Part shown: piece by piece, positions 45,718 to 56,384 of the stretch | Position numbering within the stretch: position 1 is the stretch's first letter | Layout of the letters: every line of letters begins with the position of its first letter | Source: Valencia hispanica | Taxonomy: Eukaryota; Chordata; Actinopteri; Cyprinodontiformes; Valenciidae | Assembly (NCBI GenBank): GCA_963556495.2 | Contig: OY747702.1 | Location: 12,646,193-12,710,192 of the forward strand | Direction: 5' to 3' | Length of the DNA: 64,000 nucleotides | Notes under the pieces: model-generated | The model's database searches: none | Seen by the model: only the letters and a program-made list of their open reading frames with translations | Told to the model about the DNA's origin: nothing | Made by a program: the position numbers and the translations under genes

Positions 45718-45987
45718 TACAGTGGGTCAAAAAAGTATTTCTCATCCACCGATTCTGCAAGGTGTCCCGCTTAAAAAGATGATAGAGGTCTATAATTTAC
45801 ATTATAGGTGCACTTTAACTGTGAGATACAGAATGTAAAAAAAATCCAGATCGAGTCTCGTCCTCGTGGACCCCATGTAATCCCCCACCTCTCACCCCCT
45901 TTCTATCCACTTTCAAATAAAAGCCACTATGGCCAAAACCTTAAAATAATGATTTGTATAATGGTGTGGAAAATAGGTATTTGGCAC

Positions 45988-46462
45988 CAGTGGCATATCT
46001 GGCATGATAAGTAAGGTGGGGTACAGCAACTAAACACCTAACAGCAGCAACTAATTCTTCTGTGATGAATACAATCTAACTTTGATCAATAATATTGATT
46101 GCTATTTTATGTAATGCTGGCACATTGCTACTTTTCTCTATCAAGGAAGGTAGCAGGATCTCAGCTTGAGGCCGCAGCATTTGTGCCACTTGGCTGTCTA
46201 CTGATCACACGTTGCATATGCGCACTGTGATTTCAGAGGTTCATCATTTAAACAAACGTTAAGGGGCTGGCGCCAATTGCTGCTCCAAGAGAATTTAGCC
46301 CACTGACCTTGTCAGTATTCTGGCAAAGACTTAGGTAGTTATACACAAATGTTTATGTCTGTAAAGAATGACCCTGTTCTACTGATTAATTTACACATGC
46401 CATGCATAGAGCTCCACAGCAACATTTGGTTTGGGCTGGCCCCAAATGTGGAGACGCCACAG
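45988..46462. mobile_element. hAT-like MITE inserted in the Tc1 element
   Basis: TTTGGCAC occurs exactly on both sides (45980-45987 and 46463-46470), an 8-base duplication. Short ends CAGTGGCATATC and GAGACGCCACAG are inverted with two or three mismatches. It is 475 bases long without coding capacity. Removing it restores continuity with the Tc1 relic at 38985-39060. Confidence 0.75.
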
Positions 46463-46635
46463 TTTGGCACCAACAATCCAGCAAGAATTCTGGCCCTCAC
46501 AGACCTGTTACTTCTTTTTTGAGAAGCTCTTCTATCCTCCACTCGTTACCTGTATAAATGGCACCTGTTTGAACTCGTTATCTGTATAAAAGACACCTGT
46601 CCACACCTTCAAACAGCCAGACTCCAACCTCCAAC

Positions 46636-47400
46636 ATGGCCAAGACCAGAGAGCTGTCCATGGACACCAGGGACAAGCTTGTACACCTGCACAAGACTGG
46701 GATGAGCCAATCTACAATAGAGAAGCAGCTTGGTGAGAAGAGATCAATTGTTGGAGCAATTATTAGAAAATGGAATAAATACAAGATCACTGACAATCTC
46801 TCTCAAACTGGGGCTGCATGCAAGATCTCACCTCTTGGGGTACACATGATCTTGAGAACGGTGAGGAAACGGCCCAGAACTACATGGGGGGAACTGGTCA
46901 ATGACCTAAAGAATGCTGGGACCACGGTAACAAAGGTTACTATTGGTAACACACTACGTCATCATGAATTAAAATCTTGCTCCGCTCCTTAAGCCAGTAC
47001 ATGTCCAGGCCCTTCTAAAGTTTGTCAGAGACCATCTGGATTATCCAGAGGAGAATTGGAAGAATGTCATGTGGTCAGATGAGACCAAAATAGAACTCTT
47101 TGGTATAAATGCCACTCACCGTGTTTGGAGGTGGAAGAATGCTGAGTTGCATCCCAAGACACCATACCCTCTGTGAAGCATGGGGGTGGACACATTATGG
47201 AAGGAGTGGCAACATAAAAAGCATTTCAAGGTTCTGGAGTGGCCTAGCCAGTCTCCAGACCCCAATCCAATAGATAATCTGTGGAGGGAGTTGAAATCTG
47301 TGTTGTCCAGCAACAGCCCCAAAGCATCACAGCTCTACAGAAGATCTGCATGGAAGAATGGGCCAAAATATCAGCTACAGTGTGTGCAAACCTGGTGAAT
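46636..47400 (+). pseudogene. Tc1 transposase, frameshifted and missing its second catalytic Asp
   Basis: The ATG at 46636 starts [20 protein letters not shown], the first helix-turn-helix, then [18 protein letters not shown] and a second DNA-binding part to about residue 112. The frame breaks near 46990. The catalytic half continues with VMWSDETKIELFG (first Asp, about 47068) and, after a gap, [15 protein letters not shown] (Asp-Glu of the DD34E set, about 47254). The segment between KHGGG and [10 protein letters not shown], which holds the second Asp in intact enzymes, is deleted at about 47190-47215. The intact enzyme is about 340 residues. Confidence 0.85.
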
Positions 47401-47672
47401 ACCTACAGGAAACGTTTGACCTCTGTCATTGCCGACCAAGGTTACATTACAAGGTATTGAGGTCAACTTTTGTTATTGACCAAATACTTATTTTCTCCAC
47501 CATTATTCAAATACATTCTTTAAAAATCATACAATGGGATTTCCTACATTTTTTTTCATTCTGTCTCTAACAGTTGAAATGTAACTATGATGAAAATTAC
47601 AGACCTCTCATCTTTTTATCTGAGACAACTTGCAAAGTCGGTGGCTGCTAAATAAGTTTTTGCCCCACTGTA

Positions 47673-48365
47673 CATCACAGTCAAATACCAGTATTCTTTG
47701 CATTATCAGTCTTTGCAATATTGCAATTACACAGAAATGTTTGGATGCAATATTTGGTATGCTACCATATTTCAAGTGTCATGCATTTAATGTCTCCTTG
47801 GTAACATTTGTTGGCCTCTTGGATGGACTTCAACTGTCTTTTATGCCCACACATGATATGGATCACTGATACTGATAAAGAACTGGAAGCTCAGGGATAG
47901 TGGTGACGGCATTGTGATGACAGAAAAGAAGGAGAGCAGTGAAGATAACATGGATTCCCTTTTGTCACTATAAAATTCAACATAGCAATGGCATGTTTTT
48001 CTAATATCCATTCATGATCGTTTTCTACTAATCCCAGATTGAGTCGGGGGGATAACAGGTCAAGGAGGGAGCTGTTATTAAAGGTGGAAAGCCCAGAAAT
48101 CCTTCTCCCCGAGGACACTCTTAAGCTCATTCTGGAGGATCCCAGGAAGGCCCGGCGCCATGGGCGGGCCAAGCCCATTCAGGTATCGGATTACAATGCC
48201 TTATGCAAATGTATTGGCCCAAGACAACCAACAGAGGGTGCAAGGCTCCACGGCTTGCTCTATGTTATATTTAGTTTAGGAAGTGTTTTTTGCCACCTTG
48301 CTGAAAGGAATAATTATCACACACAGTTGAATACTAGAACATGACCCTTAAATGACATTCTGGTC
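47673..48365. other. Non-coding stretch with an open patch
   Basis: At 48039-48344 a plus-strand frame of 101 codons ends its best part at CATTCAG/GTATCG (48175-48186), a donor-like junction, but no domain is recognised. CTCATTCTGGAGGATCCC near 48126 resembles a piece of the antisense RTE end at 42410. Confidence 0.35.
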
Positions 48366-48367
48366 CA

Positions 48368-48452
48368 CACTTCTTACCAGTTGGTGGCAGTAACGCACCA
48401 ATTTGTTGTTTGCCAGCCGTGAATAATTTTCAAGAAGAAGAAGAACTGCGCT
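48368..48452 (+). repeat. Short dispersed repeat with GAA tail
   Basis: CAGTTGGTGGCAGTAACGCA, CCAATTTGTTGTTTGCCAGC then AAGAAGAAGAAGAAC is the end of a very common vertebrate interspersed repeat. Class not assigned. Confidence 0.5.
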
Positions 48453-48704
48453 ATTGAGAGCATGCTAACTGGTACTCATGATGTAAACATTTGGTGAATT
48501 ACAAGAAAGGAATTTACAAAGGTTTTTAGCGGCACAGTTGGATTGAGGAAGACTTGCGGACTAAGTACTTTATTGGAGTACATTAACTGGATGTAAAAGG
48601 ATTGTTTTTGTTCGAGATGATGGCTCTGTGGATGTGCAGGCTCAGCTAAGAACGGTGAGTTGGACATTACATTATTTTTCTTTCTGAGTGTATCAGGACA
48701 GTTA

Positions 48705-48911
48705 AAGCAGCGAGTAGCGTCACTGATCAAAGCAGCAGCAAAATAACGAGAATCGACATGGAAGAAGCAGGGCTTGTTGCTGTGTTTTCTGTTTGCTGTT
48801 ATTAACTGGTTTGCGAGCAACTCTTCTCTTTTTTACAAAGCCGGTTGTTTGGCGACTTCTGATCATTTCCCTCTGAATCAGCGCGACTTAACCACAGGTT
48901 CCGCTGAGTGA
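48705..48911. mobile_element. MITE Y fragment
   Basis: CACTGATCAAAGC, AACGAGAATCGACATGGAAG, GCGAGCAACTCTT, ACAAAGCCGGTTGTTTGGCG and TTAACCACAGGTTCC are in the same order as in the copies at 8246-17378 and 63376. Both ends are missing. Confidence 0.7.
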
Positions 48912-48962
48912 CAAAGGTCTTCTATAAAGGAAGATGGCTCACTCACATACACATGCAAATAC

Positions 48963-49532
48963 TGTTGTATTCTACTTTTTTTGAGGCTATTTTTATTATG
49001 CAGTACATATGTTTTAATTATATCTTTTTTAAGCTTTAGAAGTAATAGGCCTGTTTATATTATTCAGGGTAGTAAAACATGACTCTGTTACCAGTATTTT
49101 ATAGGGTTGAAGGTTTTAAGTAAACAAACTCTTGAGTAAAGATATGAATTGAAAGCAGGGAGGATCAGCTATAACTCTAAGTCATGTTATCACCCAGTTC
49201 ATAGTAAGGTCAAGAGACCTGGAGAAAATAAATGACCTGTCAAGATGTAGAAGGAGGAGAGAGGAGTCACGTGATATGTTCTTTGTTCTTCTTGAAATAA
49301 AAATGGTACAGCCTTGTAAGAGAACGAGTCAGTCAGTCGGATCTTGTCTGACTCCCATCTGCAGGTGTGTCTCTTCCAAAACAGATCTGATTGTGTGTGT
49401 TTTTTGTAACTCTTTGTCTCTCAGCTCTGGGTCTTATTTTGAAACAGATTCCGCTGGGGTTTTGGAGTTCGGCGCCCCCGCCTCTCTGAGCAGGAAGTGA
49501 GTTGCAGAGCACATTGTGAGGAAAGGCCGACA
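48963..49532 (+). repeat. 5' LTR of ERV-B
   Basis: TGTTGTATTCTAC to GGCCGACA, with AGTCACGTGAT (possible E-box, about 49265) and GAAATAAAAATGG (polyadenylation-like, about 49292). By eye it differs from the 3' LTR at one position only (AGTAATAGG against AGTAACAGG). Confidence 0.95.
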
Positions 49533-49535
49533 ATA

Positions 49536-49554
49536 TGGTGGAGGATGCGGGCAT
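49536..49554 (+). promoter_or_regulatory. Primer binding site, tRNA-Ala type
   Basis: TGGTGGAGGATGCGGGCAT lies three bases after the LTR. It equals the reverse complement of the 3' end (with CCA) of vertebrate tRNA-Ala(AGC) as remembered; all 19 bases agree. Confirmation needs a tRNA comparison. Confidence 0.7.
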
Positions 49555-51655
49555 TTGATTTGGTTTTGAGTTTTCTCAGGGCTGGGAGAGATTGAGTGTG
49601 GAATAACTGATTGATACATGTTTTGTGGCAATTGTAGTGATTTTGTGTTTTTTCTTTGAGTTCAACAGAGAATCGGAGAGCGACTGGATTGATCCTTGCT
49701 AATCAACACCCGGGTGGTTTTGTATCAATCTGAAAAAGCGCTAACACCAAATTAATAGGTATTGATCGATTTAGACGTTCTCCATTTAATGTTGACGTGT
49801 TGTTTTTTCGGTTGAGGGTCGACCAAAGTACGGACCAGGGGGCTTGAGAGTTGGCCGCTCACTTCCGATGGGACGCTATCGGAAATTCTCTGAGGCTGGC
49901 AAGCGGAAGAGACAGCAGCAGAGCCTATGTGTTCTCTGTTGCCTAGACGGATTCCCTTGGAGAGGCTGGCGTATCTTCCAAACGCACGATTGAGCCACGT
50001 GAATTGGATTGTGTTTAAAGGTCCGGCTTTAGGTGGCTCCGGTAGAGGTTAGTGTTTGATGAGACTGTGAAAATTGTTGTTCTTTCTTTCTCTCGGATGA
50101 ATGTGTGTGTGATTGGGGAAGTCGCGGTGACAGAAGGAAGCTACCATTTAGCTTCTTGAATTCCGGCCGCATATGAACTTCTCATTTAGGGGAACTAACC
50201 GACTGAATCTAAAACCATAATTCCTCTGCGAATCTTAAACGCCTAGACAATGTCCGCGCTTCTTGTACAGACAATAAGCGTAGAAGCTTGACATTGTAGA
50301 GGAATAAGGGAATATCATTTTCAGTCAGCTAAAGTACCACCATAAGTTAGCTTACGGCTAACGCACGGTTTGGATGAGTTTCGCCTGGAAATAAAGGCGT
50401 TCAACCTTGTGCAACTACGTAAACACGTCTAAAGCATTGTTGAACACATATATATAGGACTGTTATTATGAATAACTGGTAGTAAACTCTATAGAATATA
50501 TATAAAATAACTTTTTATGATAACGGAGCGGTCACGTTTGGCTTCCGGTTGAGCTAGGTTGCTCATGATGACAGCTAATCTTTGGTAGCTTAGCTTCCGA
50601 ACTGTATTTATTTGGCTCGGTTAAACAGTCATTCGAGTATTGATGGCGAAGTGTGGTTTTGTTGGAGGCATTTTGTTCTTGGTTGGTTAACTTATGAGTA
50701 CGTTTTGTTAGGTTTAGCATCGTAGTGCAGAATTAGCCATCTGTGCACCGGCGTATTCATTCCGCGGTGTGACACGGAAGTTTTATTGGGCCGGACTTTG
50801 ATCTGTCAGTCCGGCGGAGTTTGTTTTTGGAGCAAACTGTTGACGATTTTGTGTTGCAAAGCGAGTTTTAAACGTATTTCTTTCAGTATATGTTTTAATG
50901 ATAAATAAAAATTGCCTTATATTGGGAGAATTCTATTTTTCGTGTGTTTCACCAAACCCTCAACCCCAAACCCTATTAGGAATTCTTTGATTTTTAGATG
51001 AAACGACAATAATCTCCGTATATAAATAAATTAATGATAAGATAAACAGTGCGTTATAAACCTTTTTAGCTTTCCTTCGTTTCGGCTTTGCCTAAAACAT
51101 TATTAAGGTTAATGTTGCAGGAATAAATAATATATAAACTCCTTCACTATAAAAAGAAATAAATAGATTAAATAAAAACTGTGCCTGCCTTTACTGTTAA
51201 TTGCATTAATATTGGGATAAATTTGGGCCTACGAATTGATAGTTTATCAATTAAAATAAATAATTTATAGAGTTAATACAAATAACCTATTTTTAAAAAA
51301 AAAAAATTTTTTAATCCATTTTGGATTTTTGTTACGAATATTCAATGGCAGCCGAATATAGGTTACTTCCTGCTCCACAGGGACGAAACTAACGTACTTT
51401 AGATGCCCAATTGTTAATATACATTTCTAAATTATATTCTGTTTTAGTTGATAAGCCCGGTAAAAAAATAAAGAAGATAAAAACCAGTTCCAGGGCCTTA
51501 TGACGGCCAGGTGGGCTCGTCATGGTGCCCGAGGGGAGTATAAGAGAAGTCTCTCACAGAATGTGTTCTGGGGAGTAAAAGTGACACCTACTAAATTTAG
51601 TTAGCAACAAATTAGAAGACACCGATAAATTGTTTTTGGCGTATAATGCTAAATT
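49555..51655 (+). other. ERV-B leader region
   Basis: About 2.1 kb between primer site and the first readable gag codons. No open frame of note. It is longer than a usual retroviral leader and probably holds decayed N-terminal gag and other sequence. An A/T-rich run lies at 50900-51330. Confidence 0.45.
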
Positions 51656-51659
51656 GATG

Positions 51660-52068
51660 AGATGAGCAGCACGAACACAGGTTAACTAAAGTTCAGCTAC
51701 AAATAGATGGACTCCTGCAGAATCAGGAAAGATTAGCATCTGTGGTAAGGGGTCAAGCTACAGACCTTTCAAAAGATCCCAGCCCCAGTCAACGTGATGA
51801 ATGTACGACAGTTTTACAGGTAAAAAATATGCAGACGTTGGGAGACAAGGGGAGTGAAGGACCATTTAAGAATACCAGATCTCAGGTGTCACTGGGGGCA
51901 AGTGGAGGCCCTGATTTAATGCTTCCTTTAGTGAGAGCATCTGCGTTAAAGGACGCTGAGGAGAATAAGAAAATGGAGACTGCTTTGTTAAAACTACAGT
52001 TAAAAGAGGCTCAGAATAAATTGACTGACTTGTATCAGTCTAAAAAAAGTGATACAGATGGTGGCTGA
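51660..52068 (+). pseudogene. gag: ERV-B gag, coiled-coil segment
   Basis: Gag builds the virion core. This open stretch has polar, heptad-like segments (QLQIDGLLQNQERLASVV near 51700; ENKKMETALLKLQLKEAQNK near 51960), as found between capsid and nucleocapsid in some retroviral Gag proteins. No capsid homology region is seen and the N-terminal matrix part is missing or unreadable. It ends in a stop at 52066-52068 and overlaps the next open frame, in another phase, by 20 bases. Confidence 0.55.
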
Positions 52069-52858
52069 AGCAGCACCTACTGTTGGATCAGCGACAGTGC
52101 TGCCTTCTTTTCCTGTGATGTATGCTGGAGCTGCACCGAATATGCCATTTACTGCTCCTTATAGGACATGGCAGCCTCGTGGCAGGTCACGTGGCAGGGC
52201 CAGGTTTGGGGATTTTAGAGGCATGGGGAGAGGGCAGCCGGGTGCTAACGGTTGTCACAGGTGTAGCTCCAATGAACACTGGGTGAGGGAGTGCCCACAC
52301 CCACAAGGGGGCGCTATACCTCCCGGTCAGCCACCTCTACATATGGCTTCAATGACTCTCCCTATAACTCAACCATTGCCTGTTTCAGTGGGTGATCAAA
52401 GACTATCACATCCTTTTGTCATTGCTCAAACCACGCCTGTCAATTTGTTAGGCAGAGATCTGCTTATCAAACTTGGTGCTACTATTCTATGTACCCCTGA
52501 TGGACTTATGGTGACTTTTCCGACTGGACGTACGCATTGCTGTGACACCATGAGTGGTCAATTTTTGCTGAAGGATGACACTTCACAAGTGGCTGATATT
52601 TTCTGGGCCAGTTTGACTACGATGTCTGCACATGAATCTTCTGCGGCTGACTTTCTGAGATGCTGGAAGCCTTGGCTGCTTGAACTCCAGCCTTTTGTTC
52701 TACCGCCTGATCCTTTCCATGTGACCTTCCTTTATGAGAGGGGCGATCCTACTTTATATCAGGAACAATTTGAAACAGAACTTGAAGGCCAAAGTTGGTC
52801 TGTGGCTTCGGGTCCATGCTTTGTGGGAAGGAAGGTATTGCACTGTATGCTCGTCTGA
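52049..52858 (+). pseudogene. gag-pol: ERV-B gag nucleocapsid joined to protease/polymerase start
   Basis: An Arg/Gly-rich stretch (residues 44-63) precedes one CCHC zinc knuckle, C69-x2-C72-x4-H77-x4-C82, the RNA-packaging motif of nucleocapsid. After residue 105 the text changes to a retropepsin-like C-terminal part (VNLLGRDLLIKLGA, about 142-155). The catalytic Asp-Thr/Ser-Gly triad is not present, so the front of the protease is lost. The frame then enters a region before the polymerase and stops at 52856; reading continues in another phase to about 53035. Confidence 0.75.
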
Positions 52859-52859
52859 C

Positions 52860-53786
52860 TTCAGAGCAGCATAAATGGTATATGATGGAAGCTGAAGCGC
52901 TTCCACACATATCGCTTTTGTTGCATCCGAAACATCAAGCTAAAGATTTGGGGGGAATGGTTAAAAGGGGAGTTGAATTAAAGGATTGGGTTCACACCCA
53001 TCTTCAGTCTCTTTTTCTCCTTCTACTCAGATGTATAAAATAGACACGCAGCTCTCTGATACTACCATTCTGGAACATTTGCAGCTTTCTAGAAATCATG
53101 GCAGAGAAAAAACAGATCATCCTGATGCAGTGGAGGCCTTAAAGGTCGTGCCTGACTCTTTGCTATCCTCAATGCTGTCATTTCTGGGACTGACAAATTT
53201 TTCAAGACATTATGTGCCTAATTACACAAACCTTACCACACCACTCAGGGCTCTTGTAAATGCTCATGGTATGAAAAATCTGCATGCTAAATTAGAATGG
53301 GACATACCGGCTGAGGAGGCATTTATTAAGTTGAAACAGGCTCTAGCACAAGCAGCTGATTTAGCCACTCCTGACTATACATGTCCATTTTTTCTTAACA
53401 CATCAGAAACAGATGAGGTGGTTAATGGGATTTTGTTTCGGAAAAAAGGTGGTCAGAGATACATTCTTATGTATCTTAGCATAAAGCTGCAAGCTATTGA
53501 AATGAGACAGCCACCTTGCACGAGACATGCAGCAGGAATTGCACACCTAGTGGAGAAAACTTCACACATTGTTACTTTGCGTCAGCAGCGGATTAGCAGA
53601 GTTTTGGAGGCACCAAACATTATTTTTACGCATGAAGGAATAAACATGGCTGACCAAATCACCGCCTCTGGGGAGCAGCATGACTGTGTCAGGCTGAATT
53701 CTGTTGCTCAAAAAATACGTTCTGATTTACGGTCTGATACTTTACCTATAGGTTATGTGCTCTATACAGATGGTTGTTGTTTTTAG
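52860..53786 (+). pseudogene. pol: ERV-B reverse transcriptase remnant without palm
   Basis: The N-terminal finger region (HHWY-like, HPKHQAKDLG) runs to about 52980. The palm that would carry the catalytic Asp pair is absent; the text goes, at about 53040-53160, directly to the thumb/connection region, with SFLGLTNFSRHYVPNY (about 53178) and TPLRALV. From 53300 the connection domain continues (EEAFIKLKQAL, about 53312). It ends at the first RNase H motif, YTDGCC, where a stop and shift occur at 53784. Large loss of the palm makes it inactive. Confidence 0.75.
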
Positions 53787-54054
53787 AGATGGACAGGGCC
53801 AGTTAAAATCAGGTTTTGCAGTTGTTGAGCAGAATGGAGATTCACTACATACTGTCGTGTCAGGGAAGCTGGACGGCAAGCAGAGCGCACAGCGCGCTGA
53901 GATAAGGGCTCTTATTGAAGCATGCAAATGGAGAAGTGATAAAGACGTCACGATTTACACTGATTCGAAATACGGGTTTTCTGTTATACATTATGAATTA
54001 CCACAGTGGAGGAGAGCAGTTTTGTTACTGCTATTGGGGTCACAGCAAGGCTGA
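53755..54054 (+). pseudogene. pol: ERV-B RNase H domain
   Basis: RNase H removes the RNA strand during reverse transcription. Downstream of the first Asp (YTDG at about 53763, in the previous frame), the open frame shows GKQSAQRAEIRALIEAC (catalytic Glu, about 53877-53927) and VTIYTDSKYGFSV (catalytic Asp, about 53950). A short later piece (KADTVDAWGN, about 54047-54077, in another phase) may be the last motif. The domain is split by one shift near 53786 and another near 54010. Confidence 0.8.
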
Positions 54055-54079
54055 CACTGTTGACGCGTGGGGAAATAGG

Positions 54080-55150
54080 GCGTCATCGAGCGGTCTAATT
54101 CAACTTTAAATTTACAGCTGGCAGAGAACCTCAGGTTTCATCGCACTCGGACCCTCGCAGTGATCATCAGCATCTGAAGGGCCTGGTCTCCTTTTTCCTT
54201 CCGACCCCTCTCCTGTCCCTCACGCTGCAGCAGCTCTCTGCTGACCTGGGAGAATCTCTTTGCAGCGGGTGGTGTCGGTTCTGACTAGGCGGTGTCGACT
54301 GCCGAAGCCAGGAGGCGGGGCCTGACCCACCCAGAAGATTGGTTGAAGTTGCTGTGATCATCCAGTGTAATCTATATGTGCAACAAAATTGGGCGAGATA
54401 AGCAATTTGGACTTGCTTTTCTCGAAGAGGGATTGTACCGAAGAGAAAAGATCGCAAGAAATCAAACACATTTCACAGCAGGTTTTGACCACCTCACAAT
54501 CGGTGGGGGAAGCTATTGGAGGCGGGGCCTGTCTGTGCATTTGTGTTTAGTTGAAATGTTCAGTTAATGAAGTAACTGTCATTTCAGTGAGGGCGATCTG
54601 CAGAAAAGACAGTAACTTTGGGAAAAAATAAAGAGTCCACTGTACTGAATCTTTTCATCACTCTGGTAGCCACCTGCTGCCAGAGAAATAAACAAGAGCA
54701 AAGACTAGAGAACAAAATAATAAAGACTGAACACTTACTAATCATTTTTCTTGTATTTTACAGGTTGTCTAACCGATTTTTATTTACAGGTGCAGATTGT
54801 TAGACACTGCCTAAGAGGGTGTCAAAGAATTTTTAAGTAGTTAATTTGTAGGATTTTTTCTTAATATTCAGTTTTTACGGTTTTATAAAACTTTTTATTA
54901 ATAAGCTAAAACATTTTAAGGGGTGTTTAAAGTATAATCAGGTTGACTGACTACTAATTTTTGTTTTACTTATTCTTTTTTCATTATGATGTGGTTTTTG
55001 TAGGATGTTTTTAGGGTTGGTGACAATTGCTAGAGTTTGCTTTTACTAAAAGAATATTGAGAATTAGGTTAAAACATAAAAAACAATAATAATAAATTAA
55101 AAAAATATTGCTTAAAGGTAAGGATAAAAAAAAACAGACACTCTTCTCAT
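54080..55150 (+). other. ERV-B region where integrase and envelope are expected
   Basis: No integrase HHCC or DDE motif and no envelope surface region is readable in about 1 kb. A patch at 54240-54340 is GC-rich, and 54370-54480 has a short open frame without family resemblance. Most of integrase and envelope is deleted. Confidence 0.5.
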
Positions 55151-55155
55151 TTTGA

Positions 55156-55383
55156 ATGATCAGGTTAGAAAGAGGGACAAATTTGTTAAATAATATGTTT
55201 GGTAAAGGGAAGACTCTGGCAATGTCTATAATGGTTTCTTTAGCAGTATTTGTGTCAACTATGGTGTTATGTGGATGTTGTTGTATTCCTTGTATACGTT
55301 CTTTGCTCACAAAGTGTATTGAAAAAGCTGTTGGTGATAAATGTGCAAGGTCAATATCTGTTACTCCCTCACATGGAGCCTGA
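55156..55383 (+). pseudogene. env: ERV-B envelope transmembrane tail
   Basis: The last 75 codons before the 3' LTR give a hydrophobic membrane span (about residues 22-45) running into a cysteine cluster (CGCCCIPC, residues 39-46), then a basic/amphipathic tail to a stop at 55381. This is the usual end of a retroviral transmembrane subunit: membrane anchor, palmitoylation-type cysteines and short cytoplasmic tail. The surface subunit, the fusion peptide and the ectodomain are not present, so no working envelope can be made. Confidence 0.65.
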
Positions 55384-55426
55384 AGGGGAAGTACAGAGGA
55401 GTGGTCAATCTATTTGAAAAATAGAT

Positions 55427-55439
55427 TGAAAGAGGGATT
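55427..55439 (+). promoter_or_regulatory. Polypurine tract of ERV-B
   Basis: TGAAAGAGGGATT directly precedes the LTR start at 55440. Confidence 0.7.
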
Positions 55440-56009
55440 TGTTGTATTCTACTTTTTTTGAGGCTATTTTTATTATGCAGTACATATGTTTTAATTATAT
55501 CTTTTTTAAGCTTTAGAAGTAACAGGCCTGTTTATATTATTCAGGGTAGTAAAACATGACTCTGTTACCAGTATTTTATAGGGTTGAAGGTTTTAAGTAA
55601 ACAAACTCTTGAGTAAAGATATGAATTGAAAGCAGGGAGGATCAGCTATAACTCTAAGTCATGTTATCACCCAGTTCATAGTAAGGTCAAGAGACCTGGA
55701 GAAAATAAATGACCTGTCAAGATGTAGAAGGAGGAGAGAGGAGTCACGTGATATGTTCTTTGTTCTTCTTGAAATAAAAATGGTACAGCCTTGTAAGAGA
55801 ACGAGTCAGTCAGTCGGATCTTGTCTGACTCCCATCTGCAGGTGTGTCTCTTCCAAAACAGATCTGATTGTGTGTGTTTTTTGTAACTCTTTGTCTCTCA
55901 GCTCTGGGTCTTATTTTGAAACAGATTCCGCTGGGGTTTTGGAGTTCGGCGCCCCCGCCTCTCTGAGCAGGAAGTGAGTTGCAGAGCACATTGTGAGGAA
56001 AGGCCGACA
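55440..56009 (+). repeat. 3' LTR of ERV-B
   Basis: Same length as the 5' LTR and nearly identical; followed by the duplicated ATAC at 56010-56013. Confidence 0.95.
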
Positions 56010-56274
56010 ATACACATAAGGGTCGTGACAGTGACTCAACCGTGGCTCCTTTAGGAGAAGAAAAACAAATGTTCTGACCACAGATTTAGAACAGAGCGAT
56101 CGTTCAGAAAGACTCCAGAACCTACCTCAGCCAGTCCCTTTTTATATGAATATTTACATATAAAGAGTGTCAAAAAGGGCCCTTTTGACCCGGGAATATT
56201 TAACACACTACCAAAGGGAGGTAAAAATGCTAAGGGGTTAACTACAAACTGGGTCCCCCCAGCTAAATTGCCCT

Positions 56275-56365
56275 GGTGCCGGGTCTGATCCCAGGCCAGA
56301 AAAAAACCCACAAAAAAAAACGAGACACTGATGTGATTTTTTTTTTTCCCAGGCCAGAAAAAAAA
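56275..56365. repeat. Short duplication CCCAGGCCAGAAAAAAA
   Basis: CCCAGGCCAGAAAAAA occurs at about 56290 and about 56349 with A- and T-rich filling between. It lies next to an antisense LINE end. Confidence 0.6.
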
Positions 56366-56384
56366 AACTGTAAATAGTTCCGTT

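Larger units (their letters stand above)
45720..47670 (+). mobile_element. Tc1 transposon, both ends present, defective
   Basis: The left end CAGTGGGTCAAAAAAGTATT and the right end AAGTTTTTGCCCCACTG are inverted, each next to TA (45718-45719, 47671-47672), the Tc1 target. The transposase gene is inside but broken, and a 475-base insert lies at 45988-46462. Sub-terminal sequences (TTAAAAAGATGATAGAGGTC at the left; GACCTCTCATCTTTTTATCT at the right) mirror each other too. Confidence 0.85.
48963..56009 (+). mobile_element. Endogenous retrovirus (ERV-B), defective
   Basis: Two LTRs of 570 bases (TG...CA), target duplication ATAC (48959-48962 and 56010-56013), primer site, gag, pol and env remnants and a polypurine run give the full order of a retroviral provirus in about 7 kb. 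All genes are broken by shifts and large losses. The interior is far more decayed than the LTR pair. The envelope tail and zinc-knuckle gag point to a true retrovirus rather than a Gypsy element; the genus-level class is not settled. Confidence 0.9.

Noticed and set aside
48039..48344. 101-codon open frame with donor-like CAG/GT
   Set aside because: Partly matches a RTE-like antisense end and shows no domain; evidence for an exon is too weak.
50940..50985. CCAAACCCTCAACCCCAAACCC, telomere-like
   Set aside because: Short, irregular and not a run of CCCTAA units.
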